A stretch of 6,305 nucleotides of DNA from Anaerobacillus sp. GTDB lineage: Bacteria; Bacillota; Bacilli; Bacillales_H; Anaerobacillaceae. The DNA lies in contig SKOL01000311.1 in NCBI GenBank assembly GCA_007120055.1, forward strand, positions 1-6,305, written 5' to 3'. The stretch's first letter is position 1, and every line of letters begins with the position of its first letter. The position numbers were made by a program, and so were the translations under genes. The notes under the pieces were generated by a model. That model saw only the letters and a program-made list of their open reading frames with translations. It searched no databases and was not told the DNA's origin. Below are positions 1 to 4,959 of this stretch, in pieces.

Positions 1-591
1 GAACGTTATATATCTTCATTAAAAGAAGAAAAAGATTACCCAATTATTACGTTAATTAATAAAGGAAGTGCATCAGCGTCGGAGATTTTAGCAGCTGCTT
101 TAAAAGAAGCAGGCGGACACGACGTCGTAGGTGAAACAACGTTCGGAAAAGGAACCGTACAACAAGCTTTACAAATGGGTGACGGCTCTGAAATTAAGTT
201 AACGTTGTACAAATGGTTAACATCAGGTGGCAATTACATTGATGAAGTAGGTGTTGACCCGACGGTTGAAGTGAAACAACCGGACTTTTTCTATGTTGCT
301 CCGTTAAACATTGAAGAACCGCTAAAATTCGATATGATTAACGATCAAGTAAAAAATGCGCAAATTATGTTAAAAGGTTTAGGTTTTGAACCCGGTCGTG
401 TCGATGGCTATTTCGGCGAGCAAACGAAAACAGCCGTTACCGCCTTCCAACGCATGAACGATTTAGCAACGACTGGAGAAATTGACGAACAAACCGCTCA
501 ATCTCTACAAGGAAGAGTGATTGAAGAAATGCGCAACAAAGAAAATGATCGTCAGCTAAATACAGCAATCGAGTTGATTTTAAAAAAATAA
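1..591 (+). CDS. ctpB: C-terminal processing serine protease CtpB (S41 family), 3' part only
   Basis: This is the last 196 codons of an open frame that enters from the left edge. It belongs to the S41 (tail-specific) proteases. Fragment residues 20-28 read NKGSASASE and residues 49-55 read GKGTVQQ. By the family's Ser-Lys spacing of 25 and Lys-Gln spacing of 4, the catalytic residues are S25, K50 and Q54, all present. Residues about 114-171 form a PG_binding_1 repeat (NAQIMLKGLGF, then VDGYFGEQTKTAVTAFQ), which would anchor the enzyme at peptidoglycan. The end is a short charged helix. In B. subtilis CtpB is secreted into the space between mother cell and forespore, where it cleaves SpoIVFA and so helps trigger pro-sigma-K processing. 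That role here is inferred from homology and from the minJ neighbour. The signal peptide and PDZ domain expected upstream lie outside the window. The frame ends in TAA just before a terminator. A paralogue such as CtpA is the main alternative, but the location favours CtpB. Confidence 0.93.
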   Translation, partial: ERYISSLKEEKDYPIITLINKGSASASEILAAALKEAGGHDVVGETTFGKGTVQQALQMGDGSEIKLTLYKWLTSGGNYIDEVGVDPTVEVKQPDFFYVAPLNIEEPLKFDMINDQVKNAQIMLKGLGFEPGRVDGYFGEQTKTAVTAFQRMNDLATTGEIDEQTAQSLQGRVIEEMRNKENDRQLNTAIELILKK

Positions 592-602
592 ATAGCGTAG
601 GG

Positions 603-649
603 ATAACGGGGTGGGAAAGCTACTAAAGCTTTTTTATCCCGTTATTTTT
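603..649 (+). terminator. Intrinsic terminator of ctpB
   Basis: ATAACGGG (603-610) pairs perfectly with CCCGTTAT (638-645), followed by a run of five T (645-649). An inner hairpin, AAAGCT (616-621) with AGCTTT (627-632), fills the loop and would give a compact two-part stem. It starts 11 bases after the ctpB stop codon, so it should end that transcript and separate it from minJ. Confidence 0.9.
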
Positions 650-670
650 GGGTTAGTTGGTTTGTAGAAA

Positions 671-718
671 GTTGGAAGGTTGAAAAGTTGGAAAGTTGGA
701 AAGTTGGAAAGTTGGAAT
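671..718. repeat. Tandem array of six 8-bp units (GTTGGAAA)
   Basis: Six consecutive octamers lie in perfect register. They are GTTGGAAG, GTTGAAAA, GTTGGAAA three times, and GTTGGAAT, so the central three are identical and the outer ones are degenerate. A looser copy may begin at 656 (GTTGGTTT). The array lies between the ctpB terminator and the minJ promoter. Because 8 is not a multiple of 3, it does not look coding: the minus-strand frame across it gives only a repetitive S/N/F/P/T/Q peptide without a credible start. Slipped-strand expansion is a plausible origin. Confidence 0.9.
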
Positions 719-754
719 GAAGGTGCTCATTCTTTTCATTAAACAAAAAAACAA

Positions 755-783
755 ATGTAATTTAATAGAAAAATCTGTATAAT
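755..783 (+). promoter_or_regulatory. Likely SigA promoter of minJ
   Basis: A perfect -10 hexamer TATAAT lies at 778-783, 38 bases before the minJ start. At 17-bp spacing the -35 position (755-760) reads ATGTAA, a poor match (3 of 6), so the promoter is supported mainly by its -10 and the A/T-rich upstream DNA. Its position after the ctpB terminator and before minJ fits independent transcription of minJ. Confidence 0.6.
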
Positions 784-805
784 GAGTATAAACACAACGG
801 TTCTT

Positions 806-814
806 GGAAGGGTG
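806..814 (+). promoter_or_regulatory. Ribosome binding site that sets the minJ start
   Basis: GGAAGGGTG (806-814) is a good Shine-Dalgarno match 7 bases before the ATG at 822. The reading frame could be extended to a TTG at 804, but that codon lies immediately in front of this site and would have no ribosome binding site of its own. The ATG at 822 is therefore preferred. Confidence 0.8.
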
Positions 815-821
815 CTTTAAG

Positions 822-2015
822 ATGGATTTTTTGGCAATAAGCTTGGAAATCATAAAAGGAATAGGTTTCTTTTTTTTACATCCGCTTTTTTATTTGCTCG
901 TCTTTTTTAGTTTGTTTTTAGGCTACCGACGTGTGCAAAGAGAAAGAATGAATTTTCATACGAGGGTTTACGATGTCGTTGATGATTTTCTTCATCCGCT
1001 CATGCCAGGCATTATGGCTGGTTTTGCTTTATCGATCGTGATTGTCGGCCTAGGGATTGTGATCCCGCTTGGTGTCATTGCTTTATTCGCTGTCGTTCAA
1101 TTCCTTTTGCTTTTAACTGGACAAGCTCGTTGGTTATCTCCTGCTTATACAGGTAGTTTAACTTTACTGATCGCCCTCGTCCTTCCTAAGATTCATACTG
1201 GAATGACGCTTTTAGATCGCTGGTTTGCCGAAATTTATACGGTAGATCTCGGAGGCTTAGCGGTTTTAGTCGGATTACTAATTTTAATCGAAGGATTTTT
1301 AATTTATAAAAATGGACATGCTCATACATCGCCGAAGCTATTAAAAAGTAAACGAGGTAAAACGGTCGGCGGTCATGAAGCACATCGTCTTTGGATACTT
1401 CCTGGACTATTTTTATTGCCGAGTGGTGGCATAGCAACTTCAGAATTTTGGCCGATAATTGCAACGGACTATTCGCAAATCGGTTTTATTGCCATTCCTT
1501 TTGCGGTCGGCTTTCAGCAAGTGATTCGCAGTACACTTCCAGTTCATGCTATTATGAACTACGGCAAGCGGGTGATCTTAGTCGGTATCGTCGTCGCCGC
1601 CTTAAGTACTGCAAGTTTGTTTTACCCAATTTTCATTCCGGTCGCCGCTATCATTGCTTTACTTTTACGTGAGTCGATTGCGATTGCGCAACGTTTGCAG
1701 GAAGAAAGAGAAACGAACATGTACACAGAACGTCAAAATGGTCTCGTCATTCTCGGCGTAATCCCACATTCACCGGCAGCCAAAATGAATGTTCAGGTCG
1801 GTGAAGTCGTGACAAAGGTCAACGGCATCTCGGTGAAGACAAGTCAGCAATTTTATGAAGCATTACAACAAAACTCCGCATTTTGTAAATTAGAAATTAT
1901 TGACGGGAATGGCGAAGTTCGCTTCGGCCAAACCGCCCTTTATGATGGAGAACATTACCAAGTCGGTTTGCTTTTCGTGCAAAAAGAAATGTCTAAGGAT
2001 GAACAAGCTATTTGA
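822..2015 (+). CDS. minJ: MinJ, polytopic PDZ-domain division-site selection protein
   Basis: This encodes 397 residues from the ATG at 822, matching the roughly 400-residue length of B. subtilis MinJ (YvjD). The first ~285 residues are a polytopic membrane region with about six to eight hydrophobic segments (roughly 12-34, 64-100, 110-123, 145-162, 190-207, 218-232 and 250-283). The motif FFFLHPLFYL near the N-terminus resembles the family's start. Charged loops lie at 36-58 and 165-189. A cytosolic PDZ domain covers about 300-390, with the ligand-loop region at GLVILGVIPHSPAAKM and a GEVVTKVNGISV strand. In B. subtilis MinJ bridges DivIVA and MinCD at poles and septum, which keeps Z-rings away from used sites; loss also affects swarming. 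That function is transferred by homology. It stands alone behind its own promoter. In B. subtilis, as I recall, swrA precedes it; no swrA-like frame exists in the 230 bases upstream here. The C-terminal tail is short and acidic-basic mixed. No truncation or frameshift is seen. Confidence 0.88.
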   Translation: MDFLAISLEIIKGIGFFFLHPLFYLLVFFSLFLGYRRVQRERMNFHTRVYDVVDDFLHPLMPGIMAGFALSIVIVGLGIVIPLGVIALFAVVQFLLLLTGQARWLSPAYTGSLTLLIALVLPKIHTGMTLLDRWFAEIYTVDLGGLAVLVGLLILIEGFLIYKNGHAHTSPKLLKSKRGKTVGGHEAHRLWILPGLFLLPSGGIATSEFWPIIATDYSQIGFIAIPFAVGFQQVIRSTLPVHAIMNYGKRVILVGIVVAALSTASLFYPIFIPVAAIIALLLRESIAIAQRLQEERETNMYTERQNGLVILGVIPHSPAAKMNVQVGEVVTKVNGISVKTSQQFYEALQQNSAFCKLEIIDGNGEVRFGQTALYDGEHYQVGLLFVQKEMSKDEQAI

Positions 2016-2018
2016 TTT

Positions 2019-2060
2019 TGGAGAGAATGCTTTACGGTAAAAATGGTGCACCCCTCTCCA
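2019..2060 (+). repeat. Inverted repeat just after minJ
   Basis: TGGAGAG (2019-2025) can pair with CTCTCCA (2054-2060), starting three bases after the minJ stop codon. The loop contains the 8-bp palindrome GGTGCACC (2045-2052). No T-run follows, so it is not a standard intrinsic terminator. It could stabilise the 3' end of the minJ message or be chance. Confidence 0.4.
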
Positions 2061-2075
2061 TAAATAGATACAAGA

Positions 2076-2106
2076 ACGTAGTTGCAATTTAGAGGATTAA
2101 CTACGT
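2076..2106. repeat. Perfect 8-bp inverted repeat upstream of csbA
   Basis: ACGTAGTT (2076-2083) and AACTACGT (2099-2106) are exact reverse complements separated by 15 bases. The dyad lies 49 bases before the csbA start and has no T-run behind it. An operator or RNA hairpin in the csbA leader is possible. No SigA or SigB promoter could be recognised confidently in the 139 bases between minJ and csbA. Confidence 0.45.
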
Positions 2107-2154
2107 CAAGTAGACTTAAAGAAAACTTACCTCGGAAGGAGCAAAGAAATTTAA

Positions 2155-2379
2155 ATGCTCAATTTTTTGATAGCGCTCATCGTTCCTTTTGTTATGATGC
2201 TTTTTTTCACGAAAGTATCATATAGCAAAATAGGGGCGTTGTTCGTTACGTTAATGATTGTTATTTTCGCTTTTAACGGTTTGCAGCAGTCCGTACCGAC
2301 GATTATAGCAGGTGCTGTTTCAATTGTCGCAGGCTATATCGCCTCTTTTCGTATTCAAAAGAAAAATCGAGGCGTATAG
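2155..2379 (+). CDS. csbA: CsbA family small membrane protein
   Basis: This 74-residue, very hydrophobic protein has three predicted membrane helices (about residues 2-18, 25-42 and 47-65) and a basic cytoplasmic tail (RIQKKNRG). Its length, topology and position directly upstream of uvrB-uvrA match B. subtilis CsbA (about 76 residues). That protein has no established biochemical function and is known as a member of the sigma-B general stress regulon. The start is ATG with GGAAGGAG (2134-2141) upstream. The spacing of 13 bases is longer than usual, but no better start exists in frame. A sigma-B promoter (GTTTAA-N12-15-GGGTAT type) was looked for in 2016-2154 and not seen, so stress control is not supported here. 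A strong terminator 89 bases downstream separates it from uvrB. Confidence 0.8.
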   Translation: MLNFLIALIVPFVMMLFFTKVSYSKIGALFVTLMIVIFAFNGLQQSVPTIIAGAVSIVAGYIASFRIQKKNRGV

Positions 2380-2393
2380 AAGTGTAGCTATTA

Positions 2394-2428
2394 AAACTTA
2401 AACTATTAGGTCAAACTTAAAATTAGGT
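2394..2428. repeat. Short imperfect direct repeat after csbA
   Basis: AAACTTAAACTATTAGGT (2394-2411) is followed one base later by AAACTTAAAATTAGGT (2413-2428), which differs by a two-base deletion and one substitution. It lies in the csbA 3' untranslated region. No function can be assigned. It looks like a local duplication. Confidence 0.6.
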
Positions 2429-2468
2429 AACATAAAACTGAAAAGAGCTACTCTTAGCGATAAATAGG

Positions 2469-2500
2469 AAAAAGCTTGGGACACCTCCTAAGCTTTTTTT
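2469..2500 (+). terminator. Intrinsic terminator of csbA
   Basis: AAAAAGCTTGGG (2469-2480) pairs with CCTAAGCTTTTT (2487-2498) over 12 bp, with one G-T pair and a 6-base loop. A run of seven T at 2494-2500 follows on directly. The A-run on the left arm also gives it partial activity as a terminator for the opposite strand. It isolates csbA from the uvrB control region. Confidence 0.92.
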
Positions 2501-2542
2501 ATATGCTCACATTTCGCGCTTAAAAAATTATGTGCCGTTGAC

Positions 2543-2572
2543 TTGACGGTGAACCCACCTTCCTCTTAAACT
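2543..2572 (+). promoter_or_regulatory. Possible upstream promoter of uvrB
   Basis: TTGACG (2543-2548) and TAAACT (2567-2572) are separated by 18 bp. They match the SigA consensus at 5 of 6 and 4 of 6 positions. If used, transcription would start near 2580, right at the LexA box, a typical place for SOS repression. The match is moderate and rests on the hexamers alone. Confidence 0.3.
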
Positions 2573-2581
2573 AAAAATAAA

Positions 2582-2595
2582 AGAATGTACGTTCG
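2582..2595. promoter_or_regulatory. LexA (DinR) SOS box of the uvrB-uvrA operon
   Basis: The 14-mer AGAATGTACGTTCG fits the Gram-positive LexA consensus CGAACRNRYGTTYC, for which CGAAC-N4-GTTCG is the symmetric form. On the bottom strand one half-site is a perfect CGAAC; the other differs at two positions. B. subtilis uvrB (dinA) is a known LexA target, so both position and sequence agree. It sits 10 bp before the -35 of the extended -10 promoter and 10 bp after the -10 of a possible upstream promoter. Expected behaviour: repressed by LexA, released by RecA-stimulated LexA self-cleavage after DNA damage. Confidence 0.8.
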
Positions 2596-2604
2596 TAAAA
2601 ATGT

Positions 2605-2631
2605 TTGAATTTCCTCTATATGTGTTATAAT
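2605..2631 (+). promoter_or_regulatory. Extended -10 SigA promoter of uvrB-uvrA
   Basis: The -10 is a perfect TATAAT (2626-2631) preceded by TGTG and one base (2621-2625), the TRTGN extension common in Bacillus promoters. The -35 candidate TTGAAT (2605-2610) is 4 of 6 but only 15 bp away, a short spacing that the extended -10 can compensate. Transcription would begin near 2638, giving a leader of about 158 bases before uvrB. Confidence 0.75.
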
Positions 2632-2693
2632 AATTTAGAATTGAAAATTAAAAAATGTGAATAGGTGAGCAAACTGAGATCGAACTAAGCTCA

Positions 2694-2780
2694 ACACTAA
2701 AACAAACACAAAACAAATATAAATCTAGCCAAAAGCCAAACCAACAAACCAACCAAGCCAACCACCAACAAACCAACAAA
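2694..2780 (+). other. A/C-only low-complexity leader of uvrB
   Basis: Within 87 bases there are only three G and five T; no T occurs between 2727 and 2793. The core is built of CCAA and CAAA words and contains a perfect 14-bp direct repeat, ACCAACAAACCAAC, at 2740-2753 and 2764-2777 (24-bp period). It ends right before the uvrB ribosome binding site (GAGGAGGGG, 2781-2789). RNA of this composition cannot fold on itself, so it should leave the site open. There is no open frame with a start in it. Confidence 0.85.
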
Positions 2781-2795
2781 GAGGAGGGGACGGTC

Positions 2796-4769
2796 ATGGA
2801 GCAGTTTCAACTAGTTTCTAAATATCAACCACAAGGAGATCAACCGACGGCGATCGCAGAGCTCGTAACGGGACTTAAAGAAGGAAAACAAATGCAAACC
2901 CTTCTCGGTGCAACAGGGACAGGGAAGACGTTCACTATTTCCAATGTAATAAAAGAAGTGAACAAACCGACGCTCGTAATTGCACACAATAAAACTCTCG
3001 CAGGCCAGCTGTACAGTGAATTCAAACAATTTTTCCCTGATAATGCCGTTGAATATTTCGTTTCGTATTACGATTACTACCAGCCAGAAGCGTACATCCC
3101 TCAGTCTGATACATACATAGAAAAAGACGCCTCGATTAACGATGAAATTGACAAACTTCGGCACTCAGCAACAAGCTCACTTTTTGAACGCCAAGACGTG
3201 ATTATCATTGCCAGTGTGTCGTGCATATACGGTTTAGGTTCGCCAGAAGAATACCGCGACCTCGTCGTTTCACTCAGAACGGAAATGGAAAAAGACCGTA
3301 ACGAACTTTTAAGAGACCTCGTCGACATCCAATACGACCGCAACGATATTAATTTTACTCGCGGTACGTTCCGAGTTCGTGGCGATGTTGTTGAAATTTT
3401 TCCGGCCTCACGTGATGAGCGTTGTATTCGTGTGGAGTTTTTTGGCGATGAAATTGATCGGATTACCGAAGTAGATGCGTTAACGGGTGAAATACTCGGT
3501 GAGCGTAATCATGTCGCGATTTTTCCAGCATCCCACTTCGTCACTCGTGAAGAAAAGTTGAAAAAAGCGATTGTTCATATTGAAGCAGAGCTTGAGGAAC
3601 GCTTAAAAGAACTGAATGAAAACGGCAAACTGCTTGAAGCGCAGCGTCTTGAACAACGAACTCGCTACGATATTGAAATGATGCAAGAAATGGGCTATTG
3701 CAACGGGATCGAAAACTACTCACGTCATTTGACATTCAGAGAAGCAGGGGCAACACCTTACACGTTACTCGACTTCTTCCCGGATGACTTCCTGATCGTT
3801 GTCGATGAGTCGCACGTAACGTTACCGCAAGTACGTGGGATGTTTAACGGTGACCAAGCCCGTAAACAAGTACTCGTTGATCACGGCTTTAGGCTGCCGT
3901 CGGCAAAAGACAACCGCCCACTTCGTTTTGAAGAGTTTGAAAAGAAAATTCATTCTGCGGTTTTCGTCTCAGCTACACCTGGACCGTATGAGTTAGAGCA
4001 CACGCCGAAAATGGTTGAGCAAATTATTCGCCCGACAGGTTTGTTAGACCCTACAATAGATGTACGACCGATTGAAGGACAAATTGACGATTTGATTGCG
4101 GAAATTCATGACCGAGCCGCAAAAAATGAACGTGTCCTCGTAACGACGTTAACGAAAAAAATGTCCGAAGACTTAACTGATTACCTCAAAGAAATCGGCA
4201 TCAAAGTTCGCTACTTACATTCGGAAATTAAAACGTTAGAACGGATCGAAATTATTCGTCAGCTACGAATGGGAACGTTTGATGTCCTCATAGGGATCAA
4301 CCTTTTAAGAGAAGGGTTAGACATCCCAGAGGTTTCGCTTGTCGCGATTTTAGACGCCGATAAAGAAGGATTTTTACGTGCCGAGCGCTCGCTAATCCAA
4401 ACGATTGGACGAGCTGCCCGTAACTCCAAGGGACATGTCATCATGTACGGAGACAAAATTACGAATTCAATGGATGTCGCGATTAAAGAAACAGCAAGAC
4501 GACGCACCATTCAAGAAGAATTTAACGAAAAGCACGGCATCGTCCCAACGACGATTGAAAAAGCAATTCCAGACGTGATTCAAGCGACACAAGTTGCAGA
4601 AACAGAAGAAACGTACGACGCGCCGCCACTAGCTAAGCTCAGTAAAAAAGAACGTGAGGCGGTCATTGAACGAATGGAAGCGGAAATGAAAGAAGCGGCA
4701 AAAGCATTAAACTTTGAACGCGCCGCCGAATTACGAGATTTAATCATCGAGTTAAAAGCAGAAGGATAA
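2796..4769 (+). CDS. uvrB: UvrB, excinuclease ABC subunit B
   Basis: This encodes 657 residues, full length for the family. UvrB is the damage-verifying DNA helicase-like ATPase of nucleotide excision repair: UvrA loads it at lesions and it then recruits UvrC for the incisions. Visible parts in order are: Walker A GATGTGKT (38-45); the tyrosine-rich beta-hairpin [10 protein letters not shown] (91-100) that inserts between DNA strands; the Walker B box VVDESH (335-340); helicase motif SATP (392-395); [13 protein letters not shown] (502-514); and motif [11 protein letters not shown] (535-543). A C-terminal UVR motif (about 620-655, [14 protein letters not shown]) binds UvrC. All key residues are intact. 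The ATG lies 6 bases after a strong GAGGAGGGG site. It is first gene of a SOS-controlled operon with uvrA. A good Shine-Dalgarno-like AGAAGG falls in its last codons (4760-4765), ahead of a GTG at 4774. Confidence 0.98.
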   Translation: MEQFQLVSKYQPQGDQPTAIAELVTGLKEGKQMQTLLGATGTGKTFTISNVIKEVNKPTLVIAHNKTLAGQLYSEFKQFFPDNAVEYFVSYYDYYQPEAYIPQSDTYIEKDASINDEIDKLRHSATSSLFERQDVIIIASVSCIYGLGSPEEYRDLVVSLRTEMEKDRNELLRDLVDIQYDRNDINFTRGTFRVRGDVVEIFPASRDERCIRVEFFGDEIDRITEVDALTGEILGERNHVAIFPASHFVTREEKLKKAIVHIEAELEERLKELNENGKLLEAQRLEQRTRYDIEMMQEMGYCNGIENYSRHLTFREAGATPYTLLDFFPDDFLIVVDESHVTLPQVRGMFNGDQARKQVLVDHGFRLPSAKDNRPLRFEEFEKKIHSAVFVSATPGPYELEHTPKMVEQIIRPTGLLDPTIDVRPIEGQIDDLIAEIHDRAAKNERVLVTTLTKKMSEDLTDYLKEIGIKVRYLHSEIKTLERIEIIRQLRMGTFDVLIGINLLREGLDIPEVSLVAILDADKEGFLRAERSLIQTIGRAARNSKGHVIMYGDKITNSMDVAIKETARRRTIQEEFNEKHGIVPTTIEKAIPDVIQATQVAETEETYDAPPLAKLSKKEREAVIERMEAEMKEAAKALNFERAAELRDLIIELKAEG

Positions 4770-4773
4770 ATAG

Positions 4774-4950
4774 GTGAAGCGAAAACCACCTTACAACAAG
4801 GACCGTAAACGGAATGCTTAGCTTTACCAAAAATTCACTGAGCAACGAGAGCTGCAAATCGAAACGCTTAACTTTTACCGAAATTTAACTGAACAACGAG
4901 AACAGCAAACCGTAAGCTTCACTAAACTCGAACTATATGCGGAAGGGTGA
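4774..4950 (+). pseudogene. Broken small reading frame in the uvrB-uvrA spacer
   Basis: From GTG 4774, a frame runs 15 codons (start VKRKPPYNKDRKRNA, strongly basic) to TAG at 4819, then stays open for 42 more codons to TGA at 4948, ten bases before uvrA. The GTG follows an AGAAGG site in the end of uvrB at fair spacing, so translation of the short peptide by coupling is possible. The part after the TAG carries a 17-codon repeat: LYQKFTEQRELQI, then FYRNLTEQREQQT. The first repeat copy is one base shorter than the second, and that difference lies next to the TAG, which suits a frameshifted relic. I do not recognise the protein. It may equally be non-coding repeat DNA that happens to stay open, so pseudogene is only a tentative label. 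Confidence 0.3.
4811..4911. repeat. Degenerate ~50-bp tandem repeat between uvrB and uvrA
   Basis: Unit 1 (4811-4860, 50 bp) and unit 2 (4861-4911, 51 bp) align with 40 identical positions, 10 mismatches and one single-base gap. The best-conserved block is CAACGAGA. A partial third copy may start at about 4909 (CCGTAAGCTTCACTAAACTC compares with the start of units 1 and 2). It fills most of the 190-bp spacer, which has no terminator, promoter or SOS box that I could recognise, so uvrA is probably still co-transcribed with uvrB. Confidence 0.75.
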
Positions 4951-4959
4951 CTGAAATAA

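Noticed and set aside
804..821. TTG start giving a six-residue longer MinJ
   Set aside because: The ribosome binding site GGAAGGGTG lies inside this extension and fits the ATG at 822; the shorter form also matches the usual ~397-residue length.
653..853. Minus-strand frame over the octamer array
   Set aside because: Its residues are dictated by the 8-bp repeat, it overlaps the minJ promoter and start, and no family resemblance is visible.
2535..2549. CCGT/ACGG dyad over TTGACTTGAC as an operator
   Set aside because: Four-base arms are expected by chance at this scale and no matching second site is seen.
2682..2693. Second LexA-like half-site (CGAAC) in the uvrB leader
   Set aside because: Only the CGAAC half matches; the opposite half (CTCAA) does not resemble GTTCG, so it is not a credible box.
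2666..2693. Hairpin TGAGC/GCTCA in the uvrB leader as a riboswitch or attenuator
   Set aside because: The stem is only 5 bp with an 18-base loop, has no T-run and no competing structure, so it is probably chance.
2811..3164. 117-codon minus-strand frame inside uvrB
   Set aside because: It lies opposite the highly conserved Walker A and beta-hairpin region of UvrB and shows no recognisable features of its own.
4929..4942. CGAAC half-site just before uvrA as a separate SOS box
   Set aside because: The partner half reads TGCGG, far from GTTCG, and no promoter hexamers flank it.
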